From assembly GCA_018267055.1 (NCBI GenBank), contig JAFDZF010000010.1:1-51783 (forward strand): a DNA stretch of 51,783 bases, read 5' to 3'. The notes below the pieces were generated by a model. It had not been told where the DNA came from. It made no database searches and saw only the letters and a list, made by a program, of their open reading frames with translations. The DNA is from Bacteroidota bacterium. Its GTDB lineage: Bacteria; Bacteroidota; Bacteroidia; Flavobacteriales_F; PHOS-HE28. Of the stretch, positions 1-7,563 are shown in pieces (the stretch's first letter is position 1; each line of letters starts with the position of its first letter). The translations under genes and the position numbers were made by a program.

Positions 1-287
1 CCACCGTGGGGATCGCCGATGCGCGTGCCACCGATGCGCCCACCGTGCAGCCCGATCCCTTCGCCGACCGCTTCCTGGTGCGGTTGCCCATGCCGGTGCA
101 GGGTCCCGTGCGGCTGGCGCTCATCGATCCGCTGGGCCGCGATGTGCTGGTGCGCACCCTCACGCCGGACATGCAATGGTCCCTGGAAGTGGACGTGCCG
201 GCCGGTTGCCGTGCGGGCACCTACGTGCTCCGCATCGACGCGGCGGAGCACCGCTGGGCGGTGCCGGTGATGAAGATGGGGGAGTGA
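1..287 (+). CDS. C-terminal fragment of a T9SS-sorted secreted protein
   Basis: The reading frame is open from the window edge to the TGA at 285-287, so only the last ~95 residues are present. They read like a type A T9SS sorting domain: a proline/aspartate lead-in (QPDPFADRF), alternating hydrophobic strands, the family-typical 'DPLGRDVL' turn and a 'GTYVLRI' strand near the end. In this family the domain routes a Sec-exported protein through the type IX system and is then removed. The function of the missing body cannot be told. A GTG at 6 is in frame but is almost certainly internal. Confidence 0.7.
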   Translation, partial: TVGIADARATDAPTVQPDPFADRFLVRLPMPVQGPVRLALIDPLGRDVLVRTLTPDMQWSLEVDVPAGCRAGTYVLRIDAAEHRWAVPVMKMGE

Positions 288-292
288 GCCGG

Positions 293-1237
293 TCAGGCCG
301 GCGGGGCCTGCCACGCGATCACCCGCTTGTCGTCCCCGGCGGTCAGGAGCACATCGCCCAGCCAGGCCAGCGCGTTCACGCTGTGGGTATGCCCACCGGC
401 CGTGCGGTCGAGCCGTTGCAGCACGTCGAAGGTGTCCGCCGCCCAGCGTTTCGCGGTCTTGTCGCGGCTGGCGGTGGCGAACTGCGTGCCTGCGGGATCG
501 CCGGCCAGGGCATAGATGGGTCCGCTGTGCGCGGGCAGGTCCAGCAGCAGGGCGAAGCCGCGGTCGCTGTGCCATAGGCGCAGGTGGCCGTCCTTGCCGC
601 CGCTGATGAGCACGGGCTTGTGCGGATGCCAGGCCACGCAGGTGGCGCCTTCAGGATGGGCCTGGAGGGTATGCCGCTCGTTCAGGTCCGCCGTGTCGAG
701 CACCCGCACGGCGCCATCGCCGCCGGCCACTGCGAGCCAGGCACCATCGGGCGAGACCGACAGCCCCCGCAGCTTTTCCGCACAGAGCGGGATCCGCCGC
801 TGCAATGCCAGCGTGGACGGCGACACCGCCCAGAGGCTGAGCGTGCCATCGCCACCAGCGCAGGCCAGGCGGCCGCCGGGCAGCGGTGCCAGGGCGAAGA
901 TGCCCTTGCGGTGCACGTGCTCCAGCTGCACTTCGCGGTCCTGCTCCGGATCGATCAGGTGCAGCCCGCCGTGCTCGTCGCCGATCAGCAGGCGGTCCGG
1001 GGAACGGAACAGGCTGAACGCCGCCTGTCCGGCATCGGCCAGCAGTACGCCCTGGTCGGGTCGGCGCAGGTCCCAGCGCACCACGCGGTGGTCGCCGCTG
1101 CCGCTCAGGAACGTATGGCCGTCATCGCCGGCGTCCAGCGCATACACGGGGCCCTGGTGGCCGGTGAAGCGGGCGATGGGAACGAAGGGCATCCCGCGAA
1201 GGTCCGAAGGGCGGGCGGGTGGATGCAGGGCTGTCAT
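293..1237 (-). CDS. WD40-repeat beta-propeller protein
   Basis: A 314-residue protein built almost wholly of WD40-type repeats. Several blades show a GH dipeptide ~25-30 residues before a WD-like end (GHQGPVYAL ... VRWDL; AHPEGATCVAW ... LRLWH; HSVNALAW ... VIAW), enough for about seven blades and a closed propeller. There is no signal peptide or catalytic domain, so it is probably a cytoplasmic scaffold. The ATG at 1237 is used here; an ATG at 1192 just before the first blade is an alternative. It starts 22 nt after the fatty-acid hydroxylase stop and probably shares its transcript. The binding partner is unknown. Confidence 0.8.
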   Translation of the reverse strand: MTALHPPARPSDLRGMPFVPIARFTGHQGPVYALDAGDDGHTFLSGSGDHRVVRWDLRRPDQGVLLADAGQAAFSLFRSPDRLLIGDEHGGLHLIDPEQDREVQLEHVHRKGIFALAPLPGGRLACAGGDGTLSLWAVSPSTLALQRRIPLCAEKLRGLSVSPDGAWLAVAGGDGAVRVLDTADLNERHTLQAHPEGATCVAWHPHKPVLISGGKDGHLRLWHSDRGFALLLDLPAHSGPIYALAGDPAGTQFATASRDKTAKRWAADTFDVLQRLDRTAGGHTHSVNALAWLGDVLLTAGDDKRVIAWQAPPA

Positions 1238-1259
1238 CCTGCGGGACGGAGGATCCGGC

Positions 1260-1901
1260 TCAGAGCAGGTTCTGCTGGGCCGCGGCCTTCTTCTTGGGAT
1301 CCGCCGGCATGGTGCCGAAGATGTAGTCCCAGAGCGGCGAGCTCACGCCGAAGGCCCCATCGTCGCCCACGTAGTGGTGGAGGTTGTGGTGCTTCCAGAT
1401 GATGGACAGGAAGTTCTTCGGCGGCTTGTACATGTGGATGCAGTAGTGCGCCAGCAGGTAAGTGCTGTAGCCGAAGAGAAAGCCGCCCCCGAAGGCATAG
1501 CCGCCCGGGCCCACCACCACGCGGAAGAGCGCGATGAACAGGATCGCCAGCACCACGCTGAGCACCGGCGGCAACGCCAGGCGGCTCTTGTCGCGCGGAT
1601 GATCGTGGTGCACGCCGTGGATCACGTACTGGAAGCGCTTGCGCTTCTCGGTGTCCGCCGGGATGTGGTACATGTAGCGGTGCATCAGGTACTCCACCAG
1701 GGTGAAGAGCAGGGCGCCGCAGAGGAAGAAGGCGATGGACGAAAGCCAGCTGATGCCCATCCGCGCGATGGAGTACCAGAGGGTGAGGATGCCCGCGCAC
1801 CAGAACAGGGTGAGGGGGACCGCGATGTGGGTGCGCGTAAGCGCTTCGAGGAAGGGGTTCTTGAAGATCCGCCCGACGCCGGGCTGATGCCGTGTAGCCA
1901 T
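1260..1901 (-). CDS. Fatty acid hydroxylase / sterol desaturase family membrane protein
   Basis: 213 residues with four hydrophobic segments and the di-iron histidine clusters of the FA2H/sterol desaturase superfamily: H74-x4-H79, H95-x2-HH99, H142-x3-H146 and HH172-x2-HH176. Members use two irons and O2 to hydroxylate or desaturate lipid acyl chains in the membrane. The size and the 'HGVHHDHP' segment resemble fatty-acid 2-hydroxylases, which would fit 2-hydroxy sphingolipids or other Bacteroidota lipids, but the substrate is inferred. The ATG at 1901 lies 7 nt after a TAACTTCG promoter box, so the mRNA probably has almost no leader. Confidence 0.8.
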   Translation of the reverse strand: MATRHQPGVGRIFKNPFLEALTRTHIAVPLTLFWCAGILTLWYSIARMGISWLSSIAFFLCGALLFTLVEYLMHRYMYHIPADTEKRKRFQYVIHGVHHDHPRDKSRLALPPVLSVVLAILFIALFRVVVGPGGYAFGGGFLFGYSTYLLAHYCIHMYKPPKNFLSIIWKHHNLHHYVGDDGAFGVSSPLWDYIFGTMPADPKKKAAAQQNLL

Positions 1902-1908
1902 GACGGGG

Positions 1909-1916
1909 CGAAGTTA
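1909..1916 (-). promoter_or_regulatory. -7 box TAACTTCG for the hydroxylase gene
   Basis: On the minus strand TAACTTCG matches the Bacteroidota -7 element TAnnTTTG with C for the third T. It is 7 nt before the ATG at 1901. The first three bases of the box are also the TAA stop codon of the upstream TonB-dependent receptor gene (1914-1916), so promoter and stop codon are superimposed. Confidence 0.5.
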
Positions 1917-4175
1917 GTCATGCCCGGACGATCGCTCGCCCGCGCTCTCCCGTGCGAACCGGAGCCAGGCCCCCACGAACACGCTGCGTCCCGGCGCCGG
2001 GTTCGCATAGCGGCGGCCGGGGTCGTTCAGCTGCACGAAGGACGTGTACCGCGTGTCCGTCAGGTCCTCGCCGTGGACGAACACCCCCACCGTCTCCTGC
2101 CGGACGCGGAACACCTGCTCCAGCCGCACGTGCAGCACGGCATAGGCGGGCAGCCGGTCCGTGGTGGACACGCTGGCCGACAGGGCCGATACCGTGCGGC
2201 AGCCGGCTTCGAGCCACGGCCCCCAGCGCGTGCGCAAGCGCGCCACCGCGCCCGTGGTCCAGCGCGGCACGCCGGGCACGTCCACGGTGCCCTCCAGTTC
2301 CGGCAGGTGCAGGCGGTGGTGCTGCCAGGCGCCGTTGAGCAGGAGCTCCAGCCGGTGCGCTCCCGGCAAGGCCCGCCCGATGCGTGCCGATGCCTCCACG
2401 CCGTTCTGCGCCGCGTCACCGGCGTTGTAGAACTCCTCCGCGGTGCCATTGTCCACCGTGCGTTGCAGGATGAGGCCGTCGGTCCGGCGCACATAGCCGT
2501 TCAGCGTGATGGTGAGGCCGGACCGCTCCAGCGTGAGCCCGGCTTCGCCTTCCCGCACCTGTTCCGGTGCCAGGGCGCTGTTGAACACGCCGGTGGAGCC
2601 CAGGGCTTCCCAGATGGTGGGGCGGGAGCGGCTTTCGGCATAGCGGACGTGGGCGGTGAGGCCGTGGCGGAGGTCCTGCTCCACGCCGAGGAGCGGATAG
2701 GGCACGGGGGGCCGGTCGTTGGTCAAGGTGATGTTCCGCAGGGCATCCTGCAGGCGGAAGCCGGTGCGTTCCAGTCCCACGTCCGCGAACACGGTGGTGC
2801 GCTCTCCGATGCGGGTGCGGGTGGTGAGGAAGCCGTTCCCGTTGCCCACCTGCGTCCTTGCATCCGTCCGCACATCGCCGAGGACCGCATAGGCATAGGC
2901 CCGCTCGTTCAAGGCGTCCTGTTCCAGCAGCACCTCCAGGCCGGCCTCCCAGGCGAAGGCCAGGCGCCGCCGCTCCACTTCGCCGCCCACCGCCAGGCGC
3001 GCGCCCGCCGCCCGGATGCGCTCGTCCTTGTAGCCGCTGAGCGCCGGTGTGGTGCCGTAGGGGTTCACCTTGTCGATGGCCTGCGCCTGCACGGCGCTGC
3101 GCAGGTGGAGGCCGTGGCCCAGTGCGGTCTCGTTGCTCAAGCCGGCCAACACCTGCGATTTCTCGATGTGGGCATCGATGGCGAGCGAGTACGGACGGGC
3201 CAGGCGCGGGTCGCGTGCCGCGGTGGCGCTGTCGATGCTGCCCGGGAGGCCCCAGGCGGCCCGCTGGCCGGTAAGGAGGACGCGGGTCAGGCTGCGGCCC
3301 GTGCGCCATCGGGCGGCCAGGAACACCTGGTCGCGTCGGGCGTATTCCTGCTGGCGGTAGCCGTCGTTGCCCAGGCGCAGCACGCCCACGGTGAGGGCGG
3401 TGCCGTTCGCTTGCCGGAGGGCGGCGGAGCCGGCCAGCTTGAAGTAGCCGTACGGACCGGCGGTCGCCTTCAGCTCACCGGTGATGCCCGGCGTGCGCCG
3501 CCAGGGCGGGTCGGCCAGCAGGAGCCCGGCCGGGGCCGATCCATAGGCCGGTCCGCCCACGCTGCGCACCACGTCCACGGTCCCCACCAGCTCCGGGTCG
3601 AGCAGCTCGAGCGGGGTGGAGCCGTCGGCCAGTGTCAGGGCGAAGGGCCCCCAATACACCTTCACGCCCCGCACGCCGTACGGTGCGCGCAGCAGGCTGC
3701 CGCGGATGCTCAGGCGGGTGCTGCCGCCATGGCCGCGCTCGTCCATCTGCACCCCGGGCACCCACATCAGCGCATTGCGCAGGCCCGAGCCCTCGAAGCC
3801 GCGCAGGGCGCTGCTGTCCGGGGAGGATGCCGCCGCCAGGGCCTGCCGGTCCCGCTTGGTGGGCCAGGGCAGGACGTCCACCGTGGGCAGCGGCCGGGCC
3901 GTCGCCATCACGGTGACGTGGCCGGCGGCCAGCGCTTCGCTCCAGGCGACGCGCAAGGGAACGAGGCCGTGACCGCCGATCACCAGCGTGTCGCAGGCCG
4001 TGCTGCCGCAGAACTGCCCGAAAGCGTCCACCGCGCCCAGCAGCGTGCCGTCGGGGCAGGTGACCAGCGTGCCCTGCGCGGGCTGCGCGTCGCTGCGCAC
4101 CACCAGGAGGCAGGATTGCGCCGCCATCGCCTGGGCGAGGGCCATGGTCGCTACGGCATGCAGGAGGCGGGACAT
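1914..4175 (-). CDS. TonB-dependent outer-membrane receptor
   Basis: 753 residues from the ATG at 4175. The start gives a clean signal peptide (MSRLLHAVATMALAQAMAAQ). After a short N-terminal domain (~20-95) comes a plug domain (~105-225) with the 'GLRNALMWVPGVQ' and 'RLSIRGS' segments typical of TonB receptors, followed by alternating aromatic beta-strands ending in a terminal strand with a penultimate aromatic (VGAWLRFA). Such receptors import siderophores, metals, cobalamin or glycans using TonB-ExbBD energy; nothing here fixes the ligand, and no SusD partner is adjacent. A longer in-frame start at 4211 would put the signal peptide inside the protein and was rejected. Some receptors of this layout carry iron or copper ligands. 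Confidence 0.85.
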   Translation of the reverse strand: MSRLLHAVATMALAQAMAAQSCLLVVRSDAQPAQGTLVTCPDGTLLGAVDAFGQFCGSTACDTLVIGGHGLVPLRVAWSEALAAGHVTVMATARPLPTVDVLPWPTKRDRQALAAASSPDSSALRGFEGSGLRNALMWVPGVQMDERGHGGSTRLSIRGSLLRAPYGVRGVKVYWGPFALTLADGSTPLELLDPELVGTVDVVRSVGGPAYGSAPAGLLLADPPWRRTPGITGELKATAGPYGYFKLAGSAALRQANGTALTVGVLRLGNDGYRQQEYARRDQVFLAARWRTGRSLTRVLLTGQRAAWGLPGSIDSATAARDPRLARPYSLAIDAHIEKSQVLAGLSNETALGHGLHLRSAVQAQAIDKVNPYGTTPALSGYKDERIRAAGARLAVGGEVERRRLAFAWEAGLEVLLEQDALNERAYAYAVLGDVRTDARTQVGNGNGFLTTRTRIGERTTVFADVGLERTGFRLQDALRNITLTNDRPPVPYPLLGVEQDLRHGLTAHVRYAESRSRPTIWEALGSTGVFNSALAPEQVREGEAGLTLERSGLTITLNGYVRRTDGLILQRTVDNGTAEEFYNAGDAAQNGVEASARIGRALPGAHRLELLLNGAWQHHRLHLPELEGTVDVPGVPRWTTGAVARLRTRWGPWLEAGCRTVSALSASVSTTDRLPAYAVLHVRLEQVFRVRQETVGVFVHGEDLTDTRYTSFVQLNDPGRRYANPAPGRSVFVGAWLRFARESAGERSSGHD

Positions 4176-4183
4176 CGCGCCAC

Positions 4184-4191
4184 CGAAGTTA
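4184..4191 (-). promoter_or_regulatory. -7 box TAACTTCG for the TonB receptor gene
   Basis: TAACTTCG on the minus strand, 8 nt before the ATG at 4175. It is the same octamer found before the hydroxylase and acyltransferase genes. The spacing implies transcription starting at or within a few nt of the start codon. Confidence 0.5.
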
Positions 4192-4235
4192 TCCGGCAAC
4201 GATCGGCCCATCCGTTCGGGATCGCCTGAAGCGCA

Positions 4236-4243
4236 TACATTTG
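4236..4243 (+). promoter_or_regulatory. -7 box TACATTTG for tRNA-Val
   Basis: An exact TAnnTTTG match ending 29 nt before the mature 5' end of tRNA-Val. A weak TTC at 4215-4217 is 18 nt upstream in the -33 position. No other gene on this strand lies between box and tRNA. Confidence 0.55.
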
Positions 4244-4272
4244 CGCCCCTTCTTGTGCAGGAAAGGCATATC

Positions 4273-4347
4273 GGGCGTTTAGCTCAGCTGGTTCAGAGCA
4301 CTACCTTGACAGGGTAGGGGTCACTGGTTCGAATCCAGTAACGCCCA
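4273..4347 (+). tRNA. tRNA-Val (anticodon GAC)
   Basis: A full cloverleaf: acceptor stem GGGCGTT (4273-4279) pairs with AACGCCC (4340-4346), the D-arm is AGCTCAGCTGG-type, the anticodon stem CTACC/GGTAG encloses TTGACAG with anticodon GAC at 4308-4310, and the T-arm contains GGTTCGAATCC. The discriminator is A4347 and CCA is not encoded (CA then G follows), as is common in Bacteroidota. Confidence 0.95.
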
Positions 4348-4350
4348 CAG

Positions 4351-4371
4351 GGTCCTCCTCGCGGAGGGACC
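4351..4371 (+). terminator. Hairpin after tRNA-Val
   Basis: GGTCC-TCC pairs with GGA-(G)-GGACC around a TCGC loop, with one bulged G. It sits 4 nt after the tRNA and has no T-run, so it may end the tRNA transcript or simply lie in the leader of the cytochrome gene. Confidence 0.4.
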
Positions 4372-4382
4372 TGCGTATCGTC

Positions 4383-4901
4383 GTGCAAAAGGCCGCTCCT
4401 TACATCGCACTGGCCGCGCTGCTCGCGGTGGCCTTCCTGCTGAAGCGGGTGGGCGAGCTGGAGGACCGCCTCCAGGCCCTGGCCACCGGCCGCCCGGCCG
4501 TCGCGATGGCCGCCACGGCATCCCCCGCTCCCGTGGAAGTGGCGCAGAACATGGGGCGCATCCAGGCCTATGCCAACAAGATGTGGTCCGCCGGCCAGGC
4601 GGGGAACCTGCCGCTGGTGGACTTCTACCGGCATGAGATGAAGGAGGAGATGGAGGCTGTGGCGAACGGCGGCGTGGTGGACGACGGTGTGCCCGTGAGC
4701 GAGCACATGAAGACCTACGGGATCCGCGCGATGGAAGCGCTGAAGGCGGACCTGAAGGCGAACGGATTGACCGATTTCAACGACCAGTACGCGGTCCTTA
4801 TCAGCACCTGCAACTCCTGCCACGTCACCTGTGGCCACCCGGAGCTGCGGATGCGGGTCCCCTCCATGGGCCGCTATACCGACCAGGAATTCGCTCCATA
4901 A
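4383..4901 (+). CDS. Membrane-anchored small c-type cytochrome (cytochrome c'-like)
   Basis: 172 residues. Residues 5-21 form one hydrophobic anchor, followed by an Ala/Pro-rich linker and a mostly helical domain. A single heme-attachment motif C143-N-S-C146-H147 lies near the C-terminus. A C-terminal CxxCH after a helical bundle is the layout of class II cytochromes (cytochrome c'). It would act in the periplasm tethered to the inner membrane; electron partners are not encoded next to it. The start is a GTG at 4383, the most upstream start available after the tRNA; the GGAGGG at 4363-4368 is rather far from it, so the start is uncertain. A second Cys-Gly-His just after the motif is unusual. 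Confidence 0.6.
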   Translation: MQKAAPYIALAALLAVAFLLKRVGELEDRLQALATGRPAVAMAATASPAPVEVAQNMGRIQAYANKMWSAGQAGNLPLVDFYRHEMKEEMEAVANGGVVDDGVPVSEHMKTYGIRAMEALKADLKANGLTDFNDQYAVLISTCNSCHVTCGHPELRMRVPSMGRYTDQEFAP

Positions 4902-4973
4902 GCAGGTTTTCATATCCATTGATGTGACCTGACCGGACCCTCTCCGTCGGAAAGGCACCACGACCGGACCGTT

Positions 4974-5558
4974 TTGTTCAAAGGGAGGGTGAAGCCATCC
5001 TCGTCGATCAACGACGAGGAGCTCGTGGCCGAGTTGCAGCGCCATATGGATGCCGATAGGTTCGGCATCCTCTATGACCGCTATTCGGCCAAGGTGTTCC
5101 AGAAGTGCTTGGGCATGACGCGTGACCGGGACCTGGCCAAGGACCTGACGCACGATATTTTCCTGAAGACCTTCGTGAACCTCACCAAGTTCGATCACCG
5201 CAGCCGCTTCGGCACCTGGTTGTACAGCATCACGTACAACTACTGCCTGGACAGCCTGCGGAAGTCGCAGCGCCAGCGGTCGCAGGACCTGGACGAACGC
5301 GCTGAGGAGGGGTTGACCGACGACGACGCCTACGAGGCGGAGCTGCTGGCCCTGAAGGCGGAGCGCATCGACGAGGTGCTCGCCCGCATCGACCCGCCCG
5401 ATCGCGCGCTGCTGCTGATGAAGTACCAGGACGACCTCTCGGTGAAGGAGATCATGGAGGTGCTGTCCCTGGGCGAGAGCGCCGTCAAGATGCGCATCAT
5501 GCGCGCGCGTGAGCGCGCCATGCAGGCGTACTACGCACTTTATCCGGAGGAGCGATGA
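4974..5558 (+). CDS. ECF-type RNA polymerase sigma-70 factor
   Basis: Up to 194 residues. Region 2 (~35-98) shows the helix 'DLAKDLTHDIFLKTF' and the promoter-opening segment 'FGTWLYSITYNYCLDSLR'; region 4 (~130-185) shows 'LLLMKYQDDLSVKEIMEVL' with the helix-turn-helix 'GESAVKMRIMRAR'. Regions 1 and 3 are absent, which defines the ECF group. The start is unclear: TTG at 4974 or GTG at 4989, and neither has a well-placed ribosome site. The stop overlaps the next small gene by 4 nt (ATGA). No classical anti-sigma factor follows, so the coupled 68-residue protein may be the regulator. Confidence 0.85.
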   Translation: MFKGRVKPSSSINDEELVAELQRHMDADRFGILYDRYSAKVFQKCLGMTRDRDLAKDLTHDIFLKTFVNLTKFDHRSRFGTWLYSITYNYCLDSLRKSQRQRSQDLDERAEEGLTDDDAYEAELLALKAERIDEVLARIDPPDRALLLMKYQDDLSVKEIMEVLSLGESAVKMRIMRARERAMQAYYALYPEER

Positions 5559-5761
5559 GCGAGAACCCGTTCAAGATCATCCGGCCCACGGACCAGCCTC
5601 CCGAGAACCTCCGGAAAGAGGTGATGGGGAGCGTCAAGTTCGTGCTATTGTTGATGCGCTTCCTCCAATTGTTCATGGCCGATTATGCCAATGTGCTCTT
5701 CGAGAACGTCCGCGTGATCGGGGAGGATGGCGAACGCAAGGACGGGCAAGAGCTCCGTTGA
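5555..5761 (+). CDS. Small protein coupled to the ECF sigma factor
   Basis: 68 residues, not recognised. It begins with a polar stretch and has one hydrophobic helix (~27-49, VKFVLLLMRFLQLFMADYANVLF) ending in a charged tail. The ATG overlaps the sigma-factor stop by 4 nt, so the two are translationally coupled. By position and amphipathic build it could be a small membrane-associated modulator of the sigma factor, but it has no zinc-finger anti-sigma motif and this is inference only. Confidence 0.6.
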   Translation: MSENPFKIIRPTDQPPENLRKEVMGSVKFVLLLMRFLQLFMADYANVLFENVRVIGEDGERKDGQELR

Positions 5762-5786
5762 CCCCCTGACCCAAACCCACTCTCCG

Positions 5787-6626
5787 ATGAACGCTTCCCT
5801 TTTCCAGGACCGCTTGCAGGCGGCCTTCGACCATTACCTGGGCAAGATCGTCGCGCTGCTGCCCGTGCTGCTCGGCGGTCTGGTGCTCCTGCTGGCGGGG
5901 TACGGCCTGGCGAAGTTCCTCCAGTACGTCACCCGGCGGCTGGTCCGCTCCACGGGCCTGGAGCGGCTGGCCGATCGCCAGGGCATGGAGCGCACGCTGC
6001 AGCGACTGGGGGGCACCGTCTTCGTGATGGGCAAGCTCGTGTTCTGGCTGGTGTTCCTGTTCTTCATCCTGGCCGCCGCCGAGGTGATGGGCCTCACGCT
6101 GATCACCGATGGCATGCGCGGCTTCTTCGGCTACCTGCCGCGGCTGCTCACGGCGCTGGGCGTGCTCCTGTTCGGCATCTGGCTGGGCCAGAAGGTGCGC
6201 GCCGTGGCCAACGGCCTCGCGGGGCCCATGGGCATCTCCGGCGGCAAGGTGCTGGGCCGCCTGCTCTTCGGCCTCATCGTGTTCTTCCTGGGCATTACCG
6301 CGCTCAACGTGGCCGGCCTCGATACCACATTGATCACCTCCAACGTGCTCATCTTCTTCGGCGGCATTCTGGTGGCCTTCAGCGTGGCCTACGGCATGGC
6401 CTCGCGCGACATCCTCACCAACATCCTCAGCAGCTACTACGGCAGGGACCGCTTCTCGCCCGGCCAGATCGTGCGCATCGGCAGCGATGAAGGGGAGATC
6501 GAGCGCATCGACAGCATCTCGCTGACGCTGCGCACCAAGGACCGCGTGGTGATGATCCCCACCAGCAAGCTCATCACCGAGCGCATCGAGGTGCTCCAGC
6601 CCAAGAGCGATCACATGCCGGCGTAA
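5787..6626 (+). CDS. MscS-family membrane channel protein (paralogue 1)
   Basis: 279 residues with about five membrane segments, followed by a soluble beta domain of the MscS type ('DRFSPGQIVRIGSDEGEIERIDSISLTLRTKD...'). The pore-lining helix (~195-225) is less canonical than in the downstream gene, lacking a clear Gly/Ala zipper, and the C-terminal domain is short. It may therefore be an accessory or 'conserved TM helix' channel and not a true MscS. Start: ATG at 5787; an upstream in-frame ATG at 5727 lies inside the previous gene and was rejected. It sits 25 nt after the small protein gene and probably belongs to the same transcript as the sigma factor. Confidence 0.75.
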   Translation: MNASLFQDRLQAAFDHYLGKIVALLPVLLGGLVLLLAGYGLAKFLQYVTRRLVRSTGLERLADRQGMERTLQRLGGTVFVMGKLVFWLVFLFFILAAAEVMGLTLITDGMRGFFGYLPRLLTALGVLLFGIWLGQKVRAVANGLAGPMGISGGKVLGRLLFGLIVFFLGITALNVAGLDTTLITSNVLIFFGGILVAFSVAYGMASRDILTNILSSYYGRDRFSPGQIVRIGSDEGEIERIDSISLTLRTKDRVVMIPTSKLITERIEVLQPKSDHMPA

Positions 6627-6722
6627 GCGCCCCGGTTCCCGGTCTTCCCCTTTTCTTTGGGGCACCGAAGGACGGGACCACAGCTCCAGGGACCGCTTGC
6701 CGCAACCTGAACCCTTCCATCC

Positions 6723-7538
6723 ATGAACGACATGCACGTCAATGACTGGCTCTCCCAGGCGGGGAGCGCCCTGCTCGCCTACCTCCCCAAGGTGGTCCTG
6801 GCCCTGCTGGTGCTCTGGATCGGCCTGCTGGTGGTGCGCACCCTCACGCGCGTGATGAACAAGGGCATGGCCCGCCGCGGGGTGGACCAGACCCTGCAGC
6901 GCTTCTTCGTGAGCATGCTGGGCTGGGGCCTGAAGATCCTGCTCTTCGTGAGCGTGATCCAGATGCTCGGGGTGGCCACCACGTCGTTCGTGGCCATCAT
7001 CGGTGCGGCCGGCCTGGCCGTGGGCCTGGCCCTGCAGGGCACCCTGGCCAACTTCGCCGGAGGCGTGCTGGTGCTGCTCTTCCGCCCCTACAAGGTGGGC
7101 GACCTCATCGAGGCCCAGGGGGTCACCGGCCACGTGAAGGAGATCCAGATCTTCACCACGGTGCTGCTCACCCCGGAGAGCAAGACGGCCATCATCCCCA
7201 ACGGCCCCATGGCCAATGGGAACATCATCAACTATTCCGCCGAGGGGCGCATGCGCGTGGACCTCACCTTCGCGGTCTCCGGTGACACGGCCATCAGCGA
7301 GGTGCGCCGGCTGCTCACCGAGGTGATGAAGAAGCAGCCGAACGTGCTGGCCGAGCCCGAGCCGAGCGTCACCGTGGTGAAGCTGAACCCTGAAGGCGTC
7401 GAGCTGGCCGTGCGGCCGTGGTGCGCGCCCGGCGACTACTGGGACGTGTACTTCGCCGTGTACGAGGAAGGGCAGAAGGCCCTGCGTACGGCAGGCATCA
7501 AGGGGCCCGAACGGAGCCTCACCGTCGTCAACAAATGA
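6723..7538 (+). CDS. mscS: Small-conductance mechanosensitive channel MscS
   Basis: 271 residues, the usual MscS length. Three N-terminal membrane helices are followed by the diagnostic pore helix with its Gly/Ala packing surface (GAAGLAVGLALQGTLANF, ~98-115) and the 'PYKVGDLIE' turn into the beta domain; 'IIPNGPMANGNIINYS' and a C-terminal alpha/beta domain complete the family plan. The channel opens under membrane tension on osmotic downshift. A 96-nt gap separates it from the first MscS-like gene, so it may have its own promoter. Confidence 0.92.
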   Translation: MNDMHVNDWLSQAGSALLAYLPKVVLALLVLWIGLLVVRTLTRVMNKGMARRGVDQTLQRFFVSMLGWGLKILLFVSVIQMLGVATTSFVAIIGAAGLAVGLALQGTLANFAGGVLVLLFRPYKVGDLIEAQGVTGHVKEIQIFTTVLLTPESKTAIIPNGPMANGNIINYSAEGRMRVDLTFAVSGDTAISEVRRLLTEVMKKQPNVLAEPEPSVTVVKLNPEGVELAVRPWCAPGDYWDVYFAVYEEGQKALRTAGIKGPERSLTVVNK

Positions 7539-7563
7539 TCCGCCCATCGATAACCCGACCATC

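Noticed and set aside
516-4229. A 1237-residue open frame on the plus strand
   Set aside because: It runs antisense through the WD40, hydroxylase and TonB receptor genes, is rich in Arg/Gly/Ala/His as expected for a GC-rich shadow frame, and shows no motif.
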